DNA of 64,000 nucleotides from Acanthornis magna (taxonomy: Eukaryota; Chordata; Aves; Passeriformes; Acanthizidae), in assembly GCA_036785705.1 (NCBI GenBank), contig JAWUZG010000056.1:13333501-13397500 (forward strand). The letters run 5' to 3'. The first letter of the stretch is position 1. The number at the start of each line of letters is the position of its first letter. The notes under the pieces were generated by a model, which worked only from the letters and a program-made list of their open reading frames with translations, had not been told where the DNA came from and did no database searches. The position numbers and the translations under genes were made by a program. This document shows positions 11,901 through 24,240 of this stretch, piece by piece.

Positions 11901-14900
11901 TCTCTCATAACTTCCACTCCCTGGCTCCTTTTCCTTGGAGAAGAATCCCACCTGGAAGGTGTCAGCTGAAGAACACCAGCAGATGAAGCTCTGGAGCTGA
12001 CTGAGCAGCTCCTGCTGGGAAGTCGGAGCATTTTCTCAGTAAAGCCTTAACTGTGTAAAGAGTTCTCCCTCGTGCAGTTGTCTGTCATGCTGTCATTTTT
12101 CACAGTTCCCTTATCTAAAATGAGCCTGGCCTGCCTGTCTTTCCAAGGCTCTGTGGCTGATTATTGCTGCTTTAAGAACTATAGATTCAGTGTTAGGAGC
12201 CTGACATTTAAGTGGGACCAGTCTCCCTGGTGGGCTGCCTGTATCTTATCCATGCTTGCAGGATGGGGGTCCAGATTCCCCAGTGACCCCCGAAAGGGTT
12301 GGTCAGAGCTGTCTGGGACTGTGGCAATGGATGTTTCTGAAAGAAAGCAGCCATGTGGTGAGCCCTTCACGGCAGAGGTCACCTGCACATTCCAAAAAAT
12401 GACACACGAGGAGGGTGGCAAAGATCAGCCTGGCAGTGAGTTACAGCACCGTGGAGGTCACTACAATGAGATGCAGCTGTTTTCCCTTACTGTTGATTTT
12501 TGCAAGCAGCAAGGGGACCCAGCTTGGGCTGTGGTAGGACCCAGTGCCTTACACAGAAATATCCTTTATACTGTATGTTAATTGAAGAGTTGCTGCCCTA
12601 AAAAACAACCTATCCATTCACACCAGCTTGAACTTCACCAGTCCTTTAACTCGCGATTTGGAGAAAGGTTTTGTGGTCACGGCACCCTGAAAAGTCTCAG
12701 CTCTGATCCAGAGCAAAACGAGCTCCTCCCTCCCCTGCTTCCAGAAGAACCCTAGCATGGTTTTCCAGGACATTTCCTCTGGGCTGCTCTGCAGTAAAGC
12801 CTCAGCCTCCCTGCTTCACCTTCGAGGCACCAGCTCATCCAAGATTTGCTCGATGCATGGAAGAGCAATGGGAATTTGACAGATTAACTGAGTACTCTTC
12901 TGTCTAGACTCCCTGTCAAGCCAAATACAATCTTAAAACAAATGACCTGCTGCAACAGGCTACTGCTCACGCCTGGATGTTAACAAGAGGAAAGACAAGT
13001 GCAGGGAGGTATTTTGAGTTTATCTGTTTGCTTTCTTTGGCCCAGTGACGTGAACCTGTGGCTATTTATGTAGATCTGATGGTACAGAATTTTGCCTGCC
13101 AGAAGAGCAACCTCATCACTTGGTACGTGCTGCTTCCTGTGGGCGTGGGAAACCCATTACTCAGGCACCAGTGCTGTGCGTCTGACTGGAATGCTTTCAT
13201 CACGTCTGCCTGCGATCATCAATCAGGATTTTTATTGCTTTGCAAGCCAAGAAATAGGTGATGTTGGAAGAACCCCTCTGGAGGTACTATTAGTTGAAAG
13301 AAGCAAGCAAGAAAAATATGAATACGTTACTAAGCATGTGGGAATGTAATGATTTCAGATGAAAACCTCGGTGTTTTGTAAGTCTGTGATGTTTTTATTT
13401 TAAATGCTTTAAGAGAATTTTATTGCCAGATGAAAGTGTCCAACACTGGAAAGGCTCTGATGCAAAGCCATGTTTTAAGTAAAAGATACGGAGACTAGAT
13501 ATGGAGAAAAGATATGGAAATCCAACTTTTCCCAGTCTCTTTCCTAAGGAAAGTGCCAGGTTAGCTACTGGGAGTCCCAAGCTAAATGGCAGTAGGTGAT
13601 CTCGATCTCGGAGAAGATTGAGAGCCAGAGAAGAAAAGCCAGCTCCTGAGGGAGAGCATCTCACTCTTGCCCACAGTGAACAAAAGGAGAGCCCTGAGGC
13701 TGCCCCAAGCCGTGACTCACCTGAGCTGCAGACACAGCGTCTCCAAGGGTGGGCTTTGGACGTGGCCAGAAAGTGCTCCCTGGACCACCAAAGGCAGTGA
13801 GCAAAGGGATGTTCGACCTCATCACCAGGAGACTAAAATTAAGCAAAGGTGCAAGGGACACCAAAGTAGCCCTGTGGGGAGAAATAATGGTGGGAAGTGC
13901 CAGGGAGCTCCACGTGCCTGCGGCTCAGGTGCCAACAGTGCAGACACTGCCTGGCTCGAGCTGGCTCAGACTGCTCTGCAGAGTGCTGAATTATGCTGCC
14001 ATGCTGACAGCAGTAACATGTCAGGGACCTGGGCAGCTGTGAGGCTGAGACTGGCTCCTCTCAGTCTGCTGGCTCCCACGGAGGGACAGGAACAGGGACC
14101 CTGAGGGTGAGGAGAAGCAGGCGCTGCTACCCTGGCTGCATCAGGACATGGATGGCATTGCTCATCTATCCTGGGAGGGCTCTGCTGGTAGGAGATGACC
14201 TTTAGGAGTCCTGGCAATCCATTAGGCTATGGAGGAACTCTTGGATTAATTGCCATCAGCCAGGAAGATGCTCTTTGTCCAGCATCAGTCAAAGGCATAT
14301 TTGATTATCTGATTAGTTTCCAAAATTTGTCAAAATGATATCTGGAGATCCTGACCTTCCCCAGAGAGGACAAGTCCATGAGCAGAACTTTTTTTTCTTT
14401 ATAAGAAGAAATGGCTGTACTTGTCTGAACCAAACATCAGCTTTGCTCTGTTTTCTGTCTGTAACAGTGAACAGCAGCAGAAGCTTTTTGTATAGGAAAC
14501 ATCTCTCTGTGTCCTTTCACCTTCAGGCTGTAGTACTGTATGCACTTCTTCAGGCAATGTTTAAATCTTTCTTTTTAATGACTCTTGACAGGTTTTTCCC
14601 GGCCATGAATATTTTCGGCCCCCATGTAATCCTGTGGCAGTATATTCCAGTTTAACTATGTGTGCAAAATGCTCATTTGCTTGACTCTGCAATTTCAGAG
14701 TCTCACTCGATGATCCCTTGTTCTTCTGCTGCAAGAACAGCGAATAATTGTTTCCTACTCACCTTCCCCCTGGCACACTTTGCTGCAATTCCAGCTCTCC
14801 CCAGGTTTTCCTGCGCAGCTGTGCTGTCATGTGGGTAAGATGATTTGGCTGTGCTTAATCTCCCCAGTGCAGGTCCCAGTGAGCTGTGACAGTGATGGGA

Positions 14901-16850
14901 TGTGGGCGCTGCCATGGGTCAATAGACTGTGAGTTTGTGTAGCTGTCTGTTCCACGGGACCTCTGCTATTGCGGTCCATGCTGGGTGCCTCAAATCAGGC
15001 ACGGATGTGCCTCCCGAGGTTACAGCCCATCTGCATTAGATAGGATGGGATTCCAGTTCAAGGAGTCACTCCTGCAGCGGTGGTGCCTGGGGTGTGAATG
15101 TCTATTAGGGTGATATCAAGGTGTGCTGAAGGCCCAGCTGACATTTGAAGATTTGGGATGGCTATTGACTGCAAACAGCATCTCAGCATGGAAATTGGAT
15201 GCTTTGAAAACCTCTAATTTTCAGAAGTCTCTGACGACTCTGAGCTAACCCCTAGCTGACTTTAAAAATGAATCCAGCCTGGAAGGACTCTGCAAGCACA
15301 AAGCCTATTGTTGCCACCACTTTTCTTTCCTCTACAATACCAAGAATTATTAAAGTCCCTGGTAGCTTTTTTGCCCCAAACAATCATATATCGTATGTAA
15401 TACATAGTGCAGGTTTGAATTTCTGCCTGCCTGTTTTGGTATTGTCAGACACATAGCTGAAGTCAACATTTAACTTTGCAGAGCAGAGCCAGCCTCAAAA
15501 TACTCACAGCAATCTGTGTTGTCACCCCTGGAGTTAAATGCCTCCAGACAGTGAGGGCAATTCAGGGCTGAACCCATCCTGTGTCTCAGCTGGAGAAGCC
15601 AGTCATGAATCATCAGGGCTTAATGAATGCTGTGCTGAGGATTATGCATGGATGCAGGAGGCAGCATCCAAATTCTCCACCAGAAATGAGCTGATTGCTT
15701 TCAATTTCAATTTTTCTTTCTTGTTTTGTTGTTGTTGTTTTTTTCTTTTCCTTGAAAAATGCAAATGAAGGGAGTTTCCCCTGGCCTCAGCGTTCAGAGG
15801 AATGCTTTTGTGTTGGGACCGTGGTTATGCTATGACATTTGATTTGGGAGGGCAGCCTCACCTGCTAACTTTTTGTAAAGGCAAGATACAGACTTACAAT
15901 GAGGTCACCATGCAGTAAAATTTCTGTTTGAATTGTCACCTTTAATTAAATCATTTTATGTATTTGGAGGAATAGCCAGTTCCAGTACAGTCTCTTTGAA
16001 GGGATTTTTTCCAAATATGAAACCATTAGACAAATGGTTTCATTTTATGCCAGCTGAGCTTATTTCTCAGAAGAAACAAACACAAGAGAGCTTTTTGTTT
16101 CTCCTAATTATGGGCATGGGAAGGCATTGGGAATGACGTGGCATCACTGGGCAAGGCATGGCATGTGAGGCAGGCACTTCGGGATGCTGGAAAAGGACAG
16201 AGTCTCTAATCATGTAGCACCTTTTCCCTTCGAAAAGAGGAGAGCAGAGAAATTCTGGGTGGAAAAGTGCCCACTGGTCCTGTGGTCCATCTTTATTCTG
16301 TCTGGTCTGGAGTAATCCTGGTACAATCTCCAGTGGTTTTGTCCCTTCTAATTGCAGGGTTATGTCCATTCCCATCAGTTATAAGACTATTCCTTCATTG
16401 ATTTCTCCCATTTGTCTCAGATTCATTTTATTTCATCTTACCCTGACAGTGATTTTTTTCTTCTTTTCTCTGCACAAAAATCCAAACAGAACCATTTAGG
16501 AGCCTGTATTGGCAGAGAAGGTGGGATAAGGAGGGTACCACAGCACCAGAATAACCGAGGAGAAAGCTCAAAGCTAATGTTAGAGGGGGAGAGAGATTAT
16601 TCCTGTGACCTTCTCTCAAGCCATCTTTGTCTTCCCAAATTCCTCTCAGCTGTGGTGGGTGAGTCCCTCGTCACTCTTCACACATCAGCAGTGTTTACCA
16701 AGGACCAGTGTGGCTCAGAAAGTCTTGGAAGTAAAAATTGCCCTGCATCACAGGAGCATCCTGGAGTAGGGGTGGCATTCTCGATCCTAAGGTGAAGTCA
16801 AACAACGCTGACTTTCACCAGGAGCAGAATGCGCTTATTTGTTACAAGAA
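8961..16850. other. Intergenic, no gene recognised
   Basis: GC-moderate unique sequence with many short chance open frames on both strands, none with family signatures. A GTT-rich low-complexity stretch lies at 15718-15750 and a perfect octamer ATGCAAAT at 15759-15766. No CR1 or MIR copy is recognised by eye. Confidence 0.45.
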
Positions 16851-17600
16851 AGAAAAAAAACCTCTTTAGCCACATCAGTGAAGTGATGGCCAAGTGTTCT
16901 CTTTAATCCTCCTTAATCATGGTGTTGCTGATTAACATTTGAATAGAGCTTCTAATTAGAAAGAAGACACAGAGACAATCTCACCCTGCTGAGGAGGTGA
17001 ATTCTCTGCTCCTACCACTCATTCCTGCATATGCTGCCCTGATTAGGGCTTGAATGGGACAATGATTAAAGAGGCCACTGCCACTCTGCAACCTCTCAGT
17101 AGCATAGCTACGTTCAAGGATTTATTTTCAACTGAGACTTGAATAAATGTTTTGCAAATGTGAGCCACTCCTGCGGAATGGGAAGAGCTTTTAAACACTT
17201 CTGAAGCACTATTCCATCTTGTTCCTGGTTTTATCACACTGATCTCCGCCTCTGTAGAACATGCCCTGTTTGACCATAATGTGTTTCAATTAGGATTGTG
17301 GTGTAAGCGTTATGTATTTCACTTGTTCATCTCTTTCATTATTCAAAAAGCAGCCGAAGCCTGGTGGAAACCTGGAAAGTGTGCTATTGAAAAATCACTT
17401 CTTCTTTCTTGGGTGAAATGTTTTTTTCAAGTTCTTCCATCCATTATATAATTTATTTTGCTTATTAATTTGCATTAGGCCTAACCAGAGTCAGGGCTGT
17501 TTTGCTAGGAACTATTTGCATTCAAAGAAGATCATACTCATAGTCTCCTAGGAATTTTTGATGTCTGCTTGTGTCAATTATATCAATCCACTTAGAAAGA
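16850..17600. promoter_or_regulatory. Candidate enhancer island with paired POU octamers
   Basis: AT-rich but not low-complexity. It has two perfect octamers ATTTGCAT at 17468-17475 and 17514-17521, and clustered homeodomain cores (TTAATC, CTAATTAG near 16950, CAATTAGG near 17288, TTATTAATTTG near 17463). The character resembles conserved developmental enhancers. POU-class III factors are active in neural progenitors where ST8SIA2 is expressed. Enhancer identity is inference. Confidence 0.3.
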
Positions 17601-18740
17601 CAGCGTTTCTATGCCTAACCACATTATAGAGCTGGGGAACAAAATTATCACAATTGACCTAAGCCTTGCTGGTGTACAGCCACACACTCCCTCGTACCTC
17701 GGTTACAGAGCATTGCCAGGTGAATTCCTGCTGCAGCAGCTTAAAAAATTGCAGCCTTTGGCTGTTTTGCTGCCTATTTGCCAAAGCTCAGCACCTCAGC
17801 CTCTTCTGCAACAGGTCTGTCTCTCACACACGGCCACGGTGGCTTTGAAGAAGGATGGAGAGCCTGCCTGGGTGCAACTGAGGTCCAGGTTCTTGTGCCC
17901 TTCTGAGGAGGAGGCAATACCCTAAACCACCACAGCAATATTCACATAAACCCATCTTTCAGGTGCCTTTCTCTCCCAGACATGCTGAGGGTGGGAGTGC
18001 ATTGTGAGCTTATTCTTTCCTGTGGACATTAAGTTAGATAAAGAAGATGGAAAGTGTTTTGTGGCCTGCAGCATGTGGAATAGATCTTTTCTAGGCCCTT
18101 CTGCACTAAATTACCTTTGTTGTCCTCATTTTTCCTAAACAGAACTGCAAAATCATCCTTCTTTCAGAAGTAAAGACATTTTCATAAATGGGATCTGGAC
18201 AATATTTTCCATCCAGGTACCCAAAATTAGGCTTTGTGACAGAAGTGGACTCATTATGAAAAAGGCAGTGAGCTTTTGTATCTCGGAATCATTACCAGGC
18301 TATGTCGAACAGAGGCAGGAGCAGGTGAAAAGGGAGAGGCAAGGCTTGTGCGTAAGATCAATGATCTGATTCAACTGTAGGGGAGAAGCAGAGAGATTTT
18401 ACATAAAGCTATGGTAAAAAATAATCTCGAAGAGATGCTTTACTTCAGAAAAGCCTTTTCTGTAGAGCTGGGCCATAGTCACCTAAATATGCAAAAAGGC
18501 AATTAGACAGTTTTTTTTGTTGTTTTTTTTTTTATTTTTCAGCTCATCACAAAAGCAGAGACGCTGCTGTGGCATCACCAGAACCTGCCAGGCACACACT
18601 GAGGCTCATCCGAGAGGGAGACACTGGTCCTTTGGCCTGGTCCATCACTTGGGGCCACAGCATCTCCGAGTGCCTGCAACTGTCAGGGCAAAATGGAAAA
18701 TGGTTCAATTGACATTTAAATTCCCACAGCAACAGCAAGG
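17601..18740. other. Intergenic, no gene recognised
   Basis: Unique GC-moderate sequence up to the AGAGG array. A T-rich low-complexity stretch lies at 18511-18540. Nothing else is seen. Confidence 0.5.
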
Positions 18741-18968
18741 GAGAGAGGGGAGAGGAGAGGAGAGGAGAGGAGAGGAGAGGAGAGGAGAGGAGAGGAGAGG
18801 AGAGGAGAGGAGAGGAGAGGAGAGGAGAGGAGAGGAGAGGAGAGGAGAGGAGAGGAGAGGAGAGGAGAGGAGAGGAGAGGAGAGGAGAGGAGAGGAGAGG
18901 AGAGGAGAGGAGAGGAGAGGAGAGGAGAGGAGAGGAGAGGAGAGGAGAGGAGAGGAGAGAGGAGAGGG
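18741..18968. repeat. (AGAGG)n pentanucleotide array, about 42 units
   Basis: Near-perfect tandem AGAGG across about 18750-18958, with slightly irregular GAGAG edges, making an uninterrupted purine strand of more than 220 bases. Translated frames through it (GEERR repeats on +, SSPLL repeats on -) are artefacts. Such homopurine mirror-symmetric tracts can adopt triplex (H-DNA) structure. The near absence of interruptions suggests recent expansion or gene-conversion-like homogenisation. Confidence 0.95.
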
Positions 18969-21587
18969 CACAATTTGTTGAAAGACCCTTTCTGAAGGTA
19001 GAAGCAAAATGATGTGGCACCCTCCCACACTTGGAGCTTATTTGCAGGAGCTGATTTCACACACTCCTGGAATGATCACTGTATAAATGCAAAGACATCT
19101 CTTGTCATTTAGCAGCTGTTTCCTGGATTTCAAGACAGTTTGTTCCTATGGGCTAGAGAGTGACGGCTCCTGTACAAGCACAGCAGAAAGACAAGTAAAA
19201 AGACCTCGTCTCCATCTCTCTCTGTCCTGAGAGCTTCCCAGCCCTGCTAACAGGGTTTGCGCCCAGCCTTCCCGCTCTGGGAATGCTCATGCTCAGTGGC
19301 CAAGATGAAAAAAAAAGAGTTTAGAGAGACCACAATGCACTGGAAACACTGACCCCTTCCAGAGCTGCTCTTGGGGGTACCATGTGTGAGCACCCCACCT
19401 GCCCAGAGGGCTCCTGATCACCTCCCCCGGCAGGTGAATCCCCACTGGGATGTGCAAAGGCAAGAGCTGCTGAGCCCTGTGCTCAATTCCTCACCTCTCT
19501 CAGTATGTGTGGCTTTGGGAGTCCTGGTGTCCCTGCTTGAAAGTCAAAATCATCAGTGACTTCTTTCCCCTTCTACTAACTTCCTAACATCCCAGTTATT
19601 CTGGGATTGTGCCCTGTCAGGACCAGGGGCTATTCTTGGACCATTGTGCTGCTCACACCCAGCAACAGCAGCCTGTGCTGACAGCTCCTGCTGTTCCAAA
19701 GCACAGAAGGGCAGGCAGGAATAATTTCCCAAGCCAAGGCAGTGTGAGCAGTGCTGTGGCTCTCTCTGTTCAGACGATGCAGCTCCAGAGAGAAGCGGCT
19801 CAAATACAGAAGCAAAGTAGGGAAAGTGAGTTTGGAGTTTATTGCCTCTGAAGGCGAAAGCAGCAGCAGTTGAAAAATTGATGTGGCAGTGAAAAGTTCC
19901 TTGCGTCCAACTGGAAATAAGGAGAGTTTCAGGCATGTGATGAGGTGCAAGGGCTCTGTCTTAACTGTTCTGCACCCACTATGCATGCAAAGACATTTTT
20001 AATAACAAACTTGCTCACTCTAGAAAGGAATATACTTCCAGCCCATGCTAACAGGGAACCAAATTACTGCCCAGGGTAGCAGGAGGAGGTATGAAATAAA
20101 TTGGTCAAGGGAACCCTTACTTTTAAAAGCCAAAAATAACATGGTATATAATGTAAAGGTCAAAGTTGAGCATTGAGGCTAGGGACTCCTGTGCAGTATA
20201 AATTCAGTGTCATAACAGAGCAAGAGTGGAGCAAATTGCTGCAAAATGCAGGACCTGGTAGGTAGCAGCAGGATATTGAAGACAAAGCTCACAAAGTGAT
20301 TTTAACGGGTTTTGAAACCTGCTGCCATAGCTTGTTTTCAATTGCTGTGATTTTATTTGGGCTCGTTAGAGTGTCAGATGCCCGGGCTCTCTGTGGAGGT
20401 GAGGGGTGTATTCAGCTTATGCTCATGCTACAACCAAATCAACAATAACCCAATAAATGATAACTAATAAAAACCCAGGTTTAATTATGCAAAACTGTGA
20501 GCATGTTATGAACAGAGCAATCCTCCCAGGAGCAGATGCAGCCAGAGGAAAGACAAAAGTAGAGGATGTGCAACTAGTGTTAAAAAGCTGCTTTGTGCTG
20601 CCATTTCACTGAGCTCCTTGGGTATGTGTGTACCACGGTCAGCTTGGCAAATCGCTCTGTACAAGACACTAAAAACACAACAAAATGCCTTATAATGTCT
20701 GCATCAGGATTACAGGTACCCCAGAGAGTGAGCAAATGCGTGCACCTCAACACCAGGGAGCATTTTTGGTTCAATCCAAGTGCAGTGAGTTCTCTTTTCT
20801 CCAAGCTCTAGGTAGGCTGGATGCAGAGAGGAGGATATGTTTATTTTGCTGGAGACATGCTCCGGGATGGAGAAGGGCACGAGAGCCCATGCCTTTCCAA
20901 GTCCCAGCCATAGAAAGGGTGATTGCCAGGCTTTGGCATTTTTATACACCCTGTTATGAAGGGGAAAGTGATTAGAGTAACCCCAGTAGGTCCTGCCAGT
21001 CATTAGAGCTGGATCTACTGGCAGGAGAAGATGGAGCTAAAGTTTCTGTGTCAGGTTTGTGTCTCTAAACCAACTCAGGCCATAGGCTGAGCTTCTCACA
21101 AACAAGAAGCAGCAACTCCGGTTCTTGCTTCCAGACTGGCCAAGTGGCCCAGGCTCTCCCTAGCCTGGCTGCATGGTTTCCATGTGGGAAGGTAACGTTT
21201 TTATTCCCCACTTTACCAGGGATGCTTTCAAAACTAATTAAGCTTAGCGTTATCATTGTTTTTATCACATTAAGATCCCACTTGGCTCTCAGCAGCACAG
21301 ACCACAAAGTCAACACTGCATCTTTAAACAGAAACAACAGATTTTGGTTCAATTAAAAATTCATTAAAATGTAAATTACTTTGTAAGGTTTTTTTCCTTC
21401 TAATGCCTGTTCAGTGTGACACTCTAATGGCACAAAGCATTAAGGGGAGGTTAACTGGCAGCACAGAGACAAATTGCTCTCCGTATACTCACCTGCTTAA
21501 GTGATCTTGGAAAAGAATTTAACCCTTTTCTCTCATCCACTGGGGTTTCCACCTTATCCCAATTGTTTGCTATGCTCTTTCTTTGTC
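18969..21587. other. Intergenic, no gene recognised
   Basis: Chance open frames only. An AT-rich stretch at 20420-20500 with several AATAA words and one at 21180-21470 with TAATT cores are the least repeat-like parts; no specific function can be assigned. Confidence 0.45.
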
Positions 21588-21725
21588 ATAAAATCATCAC
21601 GAAATCACAGAAGGGTTTAGGTTGGAAAGGACCTTAAAGATTATCTCATTCCAGCTCCCCTGCCATGGTCAGAGACACCTTTCCCTAGATCAGGTTGCTC
21701 AAAGCCCTGTCCAACCTGGACTTGT
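21588..21725 (-). mobile_element. CR1 LINE 3'-end fragment
   Basis: The + strand shows the reverse-complement CR1 3' end in full order: AAATCATCACGAAATCACAG, GGTTGGAAAGGACCTTAAAG, CTCCCCTGCCATGGTCAGAG and CAGGTTGCTCAAAGCCCTGT, then CCAACCTGGAC. It is truncated after about 135 bases. Confidence 0.9.
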
Positions 21726-21879
21726 TGTCATGTTTTGTTATAGCTAAACTGGATCACCTCATCCTGCAGCTCTGCTTCCCCTTTTCCTCTGCAGTGCTCC
21801 TACAGCTCTCAGAGAATTTTTTTCCCCAAGATGACCTATCCTGAAAGCCAATTGTTTCCTCCCAGACCCTGCTAGATGT

Positions 21880-22175
21880 GCCAGAATAAATTTCCTGGAT
21901 GTTTCCCTTCCAGTGGCTGCACAAGATATGATGATTTAACCACATACTTATTAAGTCATTTGTTGCTTCTAATGCTCTATGAAACCACGTGTGAGCATTA
22001 TTATTATTATTTCCCTTATCGCTGTAAACTCAGTCGCTATTGCAAGTTCATTAGGTGTCGTTAATTGCTAACAACATATTCAGAACGTATGGTAAACGCA
22101 ATTTAATTGAGAACTAATTAACTTGTTATAGTTATCTCATTACATGCCAATTAAACTTTTCAACATTCCTTTTCA
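21880..22175. promoter_or_regulatory. Candidate conserved noncoding / enhancer island
   Basis: A 300-base AT-rich, non-repetitive island. It has an E-box CACGTG at 21986-21991, an ATT trinucleotide run at 21997-22012 and homeodomain cores TTAATTG (22061), TTTAATTGA (22102) and CTAATTA (22114). Such TAATTA density without low-complexity structure is typical of vertebrate developmental enhancers. Conservation is not tested. Confidence 0.35.
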
Positions 22176-24162
22176 GTAGATAAAGGAACAGTTAAAATCC
22201 CAGGGACCAACTTCTGAGCTGGGGTAAGGGGGGGGCAGCTTTGCTGCCTTCATCTGTAATGCAGTTACTTTGCATCTCGCGTTTTTGTAAGATTAAGGGA
22301 AGCCAAGGGAGTTCAGGTTAATTTAGTGTGTCTCTGAAGAGGCTGAGAACTTGGGAAAAAAAAACCACCTCTGATGGTGGTTCTATGTTTCATGAGAGGA
22401 ACCAAAGGACTCGGGTCAGGAATTTCTGCGCTGCGGCTGAATCGATCTGCAGTTTTGGTGAAGCAACCTCCAGCTTTAACACATCGGCAAACCATAGGGG
22501 GGAATATTGACACACTGCACCAGATCCAGGGTCCACGCAAAGGTATCCCTGGGTGACAGGCTTTGGATTGGCATCTTTGCTCGGCATCGTTTCAGGGGGC
22601 TCTCCCCAAACAAGCTCCTGCTGATGGCACACAGGAGCGCTCATGGCAGCGAGATTGACTGTACCTGCCCCCCACCAGCTCTGTGATCAAATCACATTTG
22701 CCCAGTTTAGGTTTCTCCCCTCTCTCTGCATGAAAGTGTCAAGCAAACAAAGGAGAGGGAAGTAATGGAGGAAAAAAGCAAAGCCATGTGAGTACAAAGT
22801 GCTTCCCAAAGACACAAATCAGCAGCTGGGAAAAACTGGGAAGTATATTGCCTTTAATCTCTAAGATAAACAGGTTCAGTCATCTTAGATATTACGGTAA
22901 CATCTGTGGCTTTAAAAAAAGAAATACAAAAATCAACCTGTAGCTGAGCCATTAGGTCCACAGTGTCACTCTAATGCTGGCTTCAAACCGAAATGAAAGT
23001 CTTTGAAAGTGAGAAGATTTCAAGAGGCTCTTATTAAAGTGAGAGGTGACTATTCTGGCACTATTGAAGTGAAGGAGAAAGCCACTGATAGGATTGATGA
23101 CTAATTTCTGGTTTATTCACTGACTGAAATAACTATGTGAGAAACTTGGAAAATCTGTGAAGGGACAAGTGGGCAAGTTCAGTGTCCAGCTACAAAAGGC
23201 TTTGACCTCAGCAACTTTCCCCAGATAAAGGAGTCGCTGCTACATGGGGTGGGAAAAGAATTCCAGGAGTGCGGCTGCCCTGCCACTGGCATCTCAATGC
23301 CACACTGAGAGCCAGCTGAGAGGAATCACAGCAATTTGGGTGCAAAGCAGAGTTAGCAGGGACCAATATTTTTTATCAGGGTGCAGAATCATCCCCCTGT
23401 TGAAGGATCAGGGTGTTGGTTCCTCCACAGTGAGCAAAGCATGCTCTGCTACAGCAAGGATTTATGGAAAAGTGTCAGGCAAATGAAGCAAGAGCAGGGA
23501 GGCAGAACAAGCTGTTTGCATCCTTCAGTGAAGCAGAGGACTGCCTGTGAAGATGATCTTTAATTTAAACCACAGGGAAGAAAGGTGTTAATGCAACACC
23601 CACCTCATGCAGCTTTTCCAGTGAAGGCTGTAATACAACAAAAGCAGCTGAAGAGGCTTTTCTTGTAAAATTTTCTAACTAACTTTGTAAAGCCAGGAAG
23701 GCAAAACTCTTCTGGAGATCTTTCATGTTCTTAATTTGCTGAATCCAAACATTTACGTGCGTCTTCCATAACCACTGTTGTTTAAATAGCACTCCTGAAG
23801 TGGGAAAGGTGAGTGTGATGTAGTGTTATGGAGGCTATTAGTACCTACCAGAAGCCTCAAGAACTCTCCAGCATTTCTATCCAGGATGTGCTAAGATGGC
23901 AATACTTGCATGGTGAATGTGTTTTTACTGTGTGTTTTTATGATGTTTTCATTATATGCTTTTATTATGTGGTTATAAGCTGCTAGAATGGAAACAGGAG
24001 CTATAAAGTTTGATTGATTGTTATATTCCCATATATAAACGGAGATTATTTTTTTCCACCAGAATCTATGAATGACAGACAAGTTTGATTGAGATGCAAG
24101 TCCAAGCGTTAAGTCCACTCCTGGAGTAATCAAATCCAGCTCCTCAAATCAAGCCAATGCTG
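22176..24162. other. Intergenic, no gene recognised
   Basis: Unique sequence with short chance frames. No mobile element or RNA gene is recognised. Confidence 0.45.
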
Positions 24163-24240
24163 ATGGAATCATAGAATATGCTGAGCAGGGAGGAACCCAC
24201 AGGGATCATCAAAGTCCAGCTCCTGGCCCTGCACAGGGTA
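24163..24240 (-). mobile_element. CR1 LINE 3'-end fragment
   Basis: GGAATCATAGAATATGCTGA, then GGGAGGAACCCACAGGGATC and GTCCAGCTCCTGGCCCTGCA are the reverse complement of a CR1 3' terminus, including the ATTCTATGATT-type terminal repeat. The match fades after 24240. Confidence 0.8.

Noticed and set aside
18741..18968. CRISPR-like array
   Set aside because: The repeat is a 5-bp tandem without spacers in a vertebrate genome.
18517..19060. Long open frames on both strands with GEERR or SSPLL repeats
   Set aside because: They are translations of the AGAGG pentamer array, open in every frame because the unit lacks stops.
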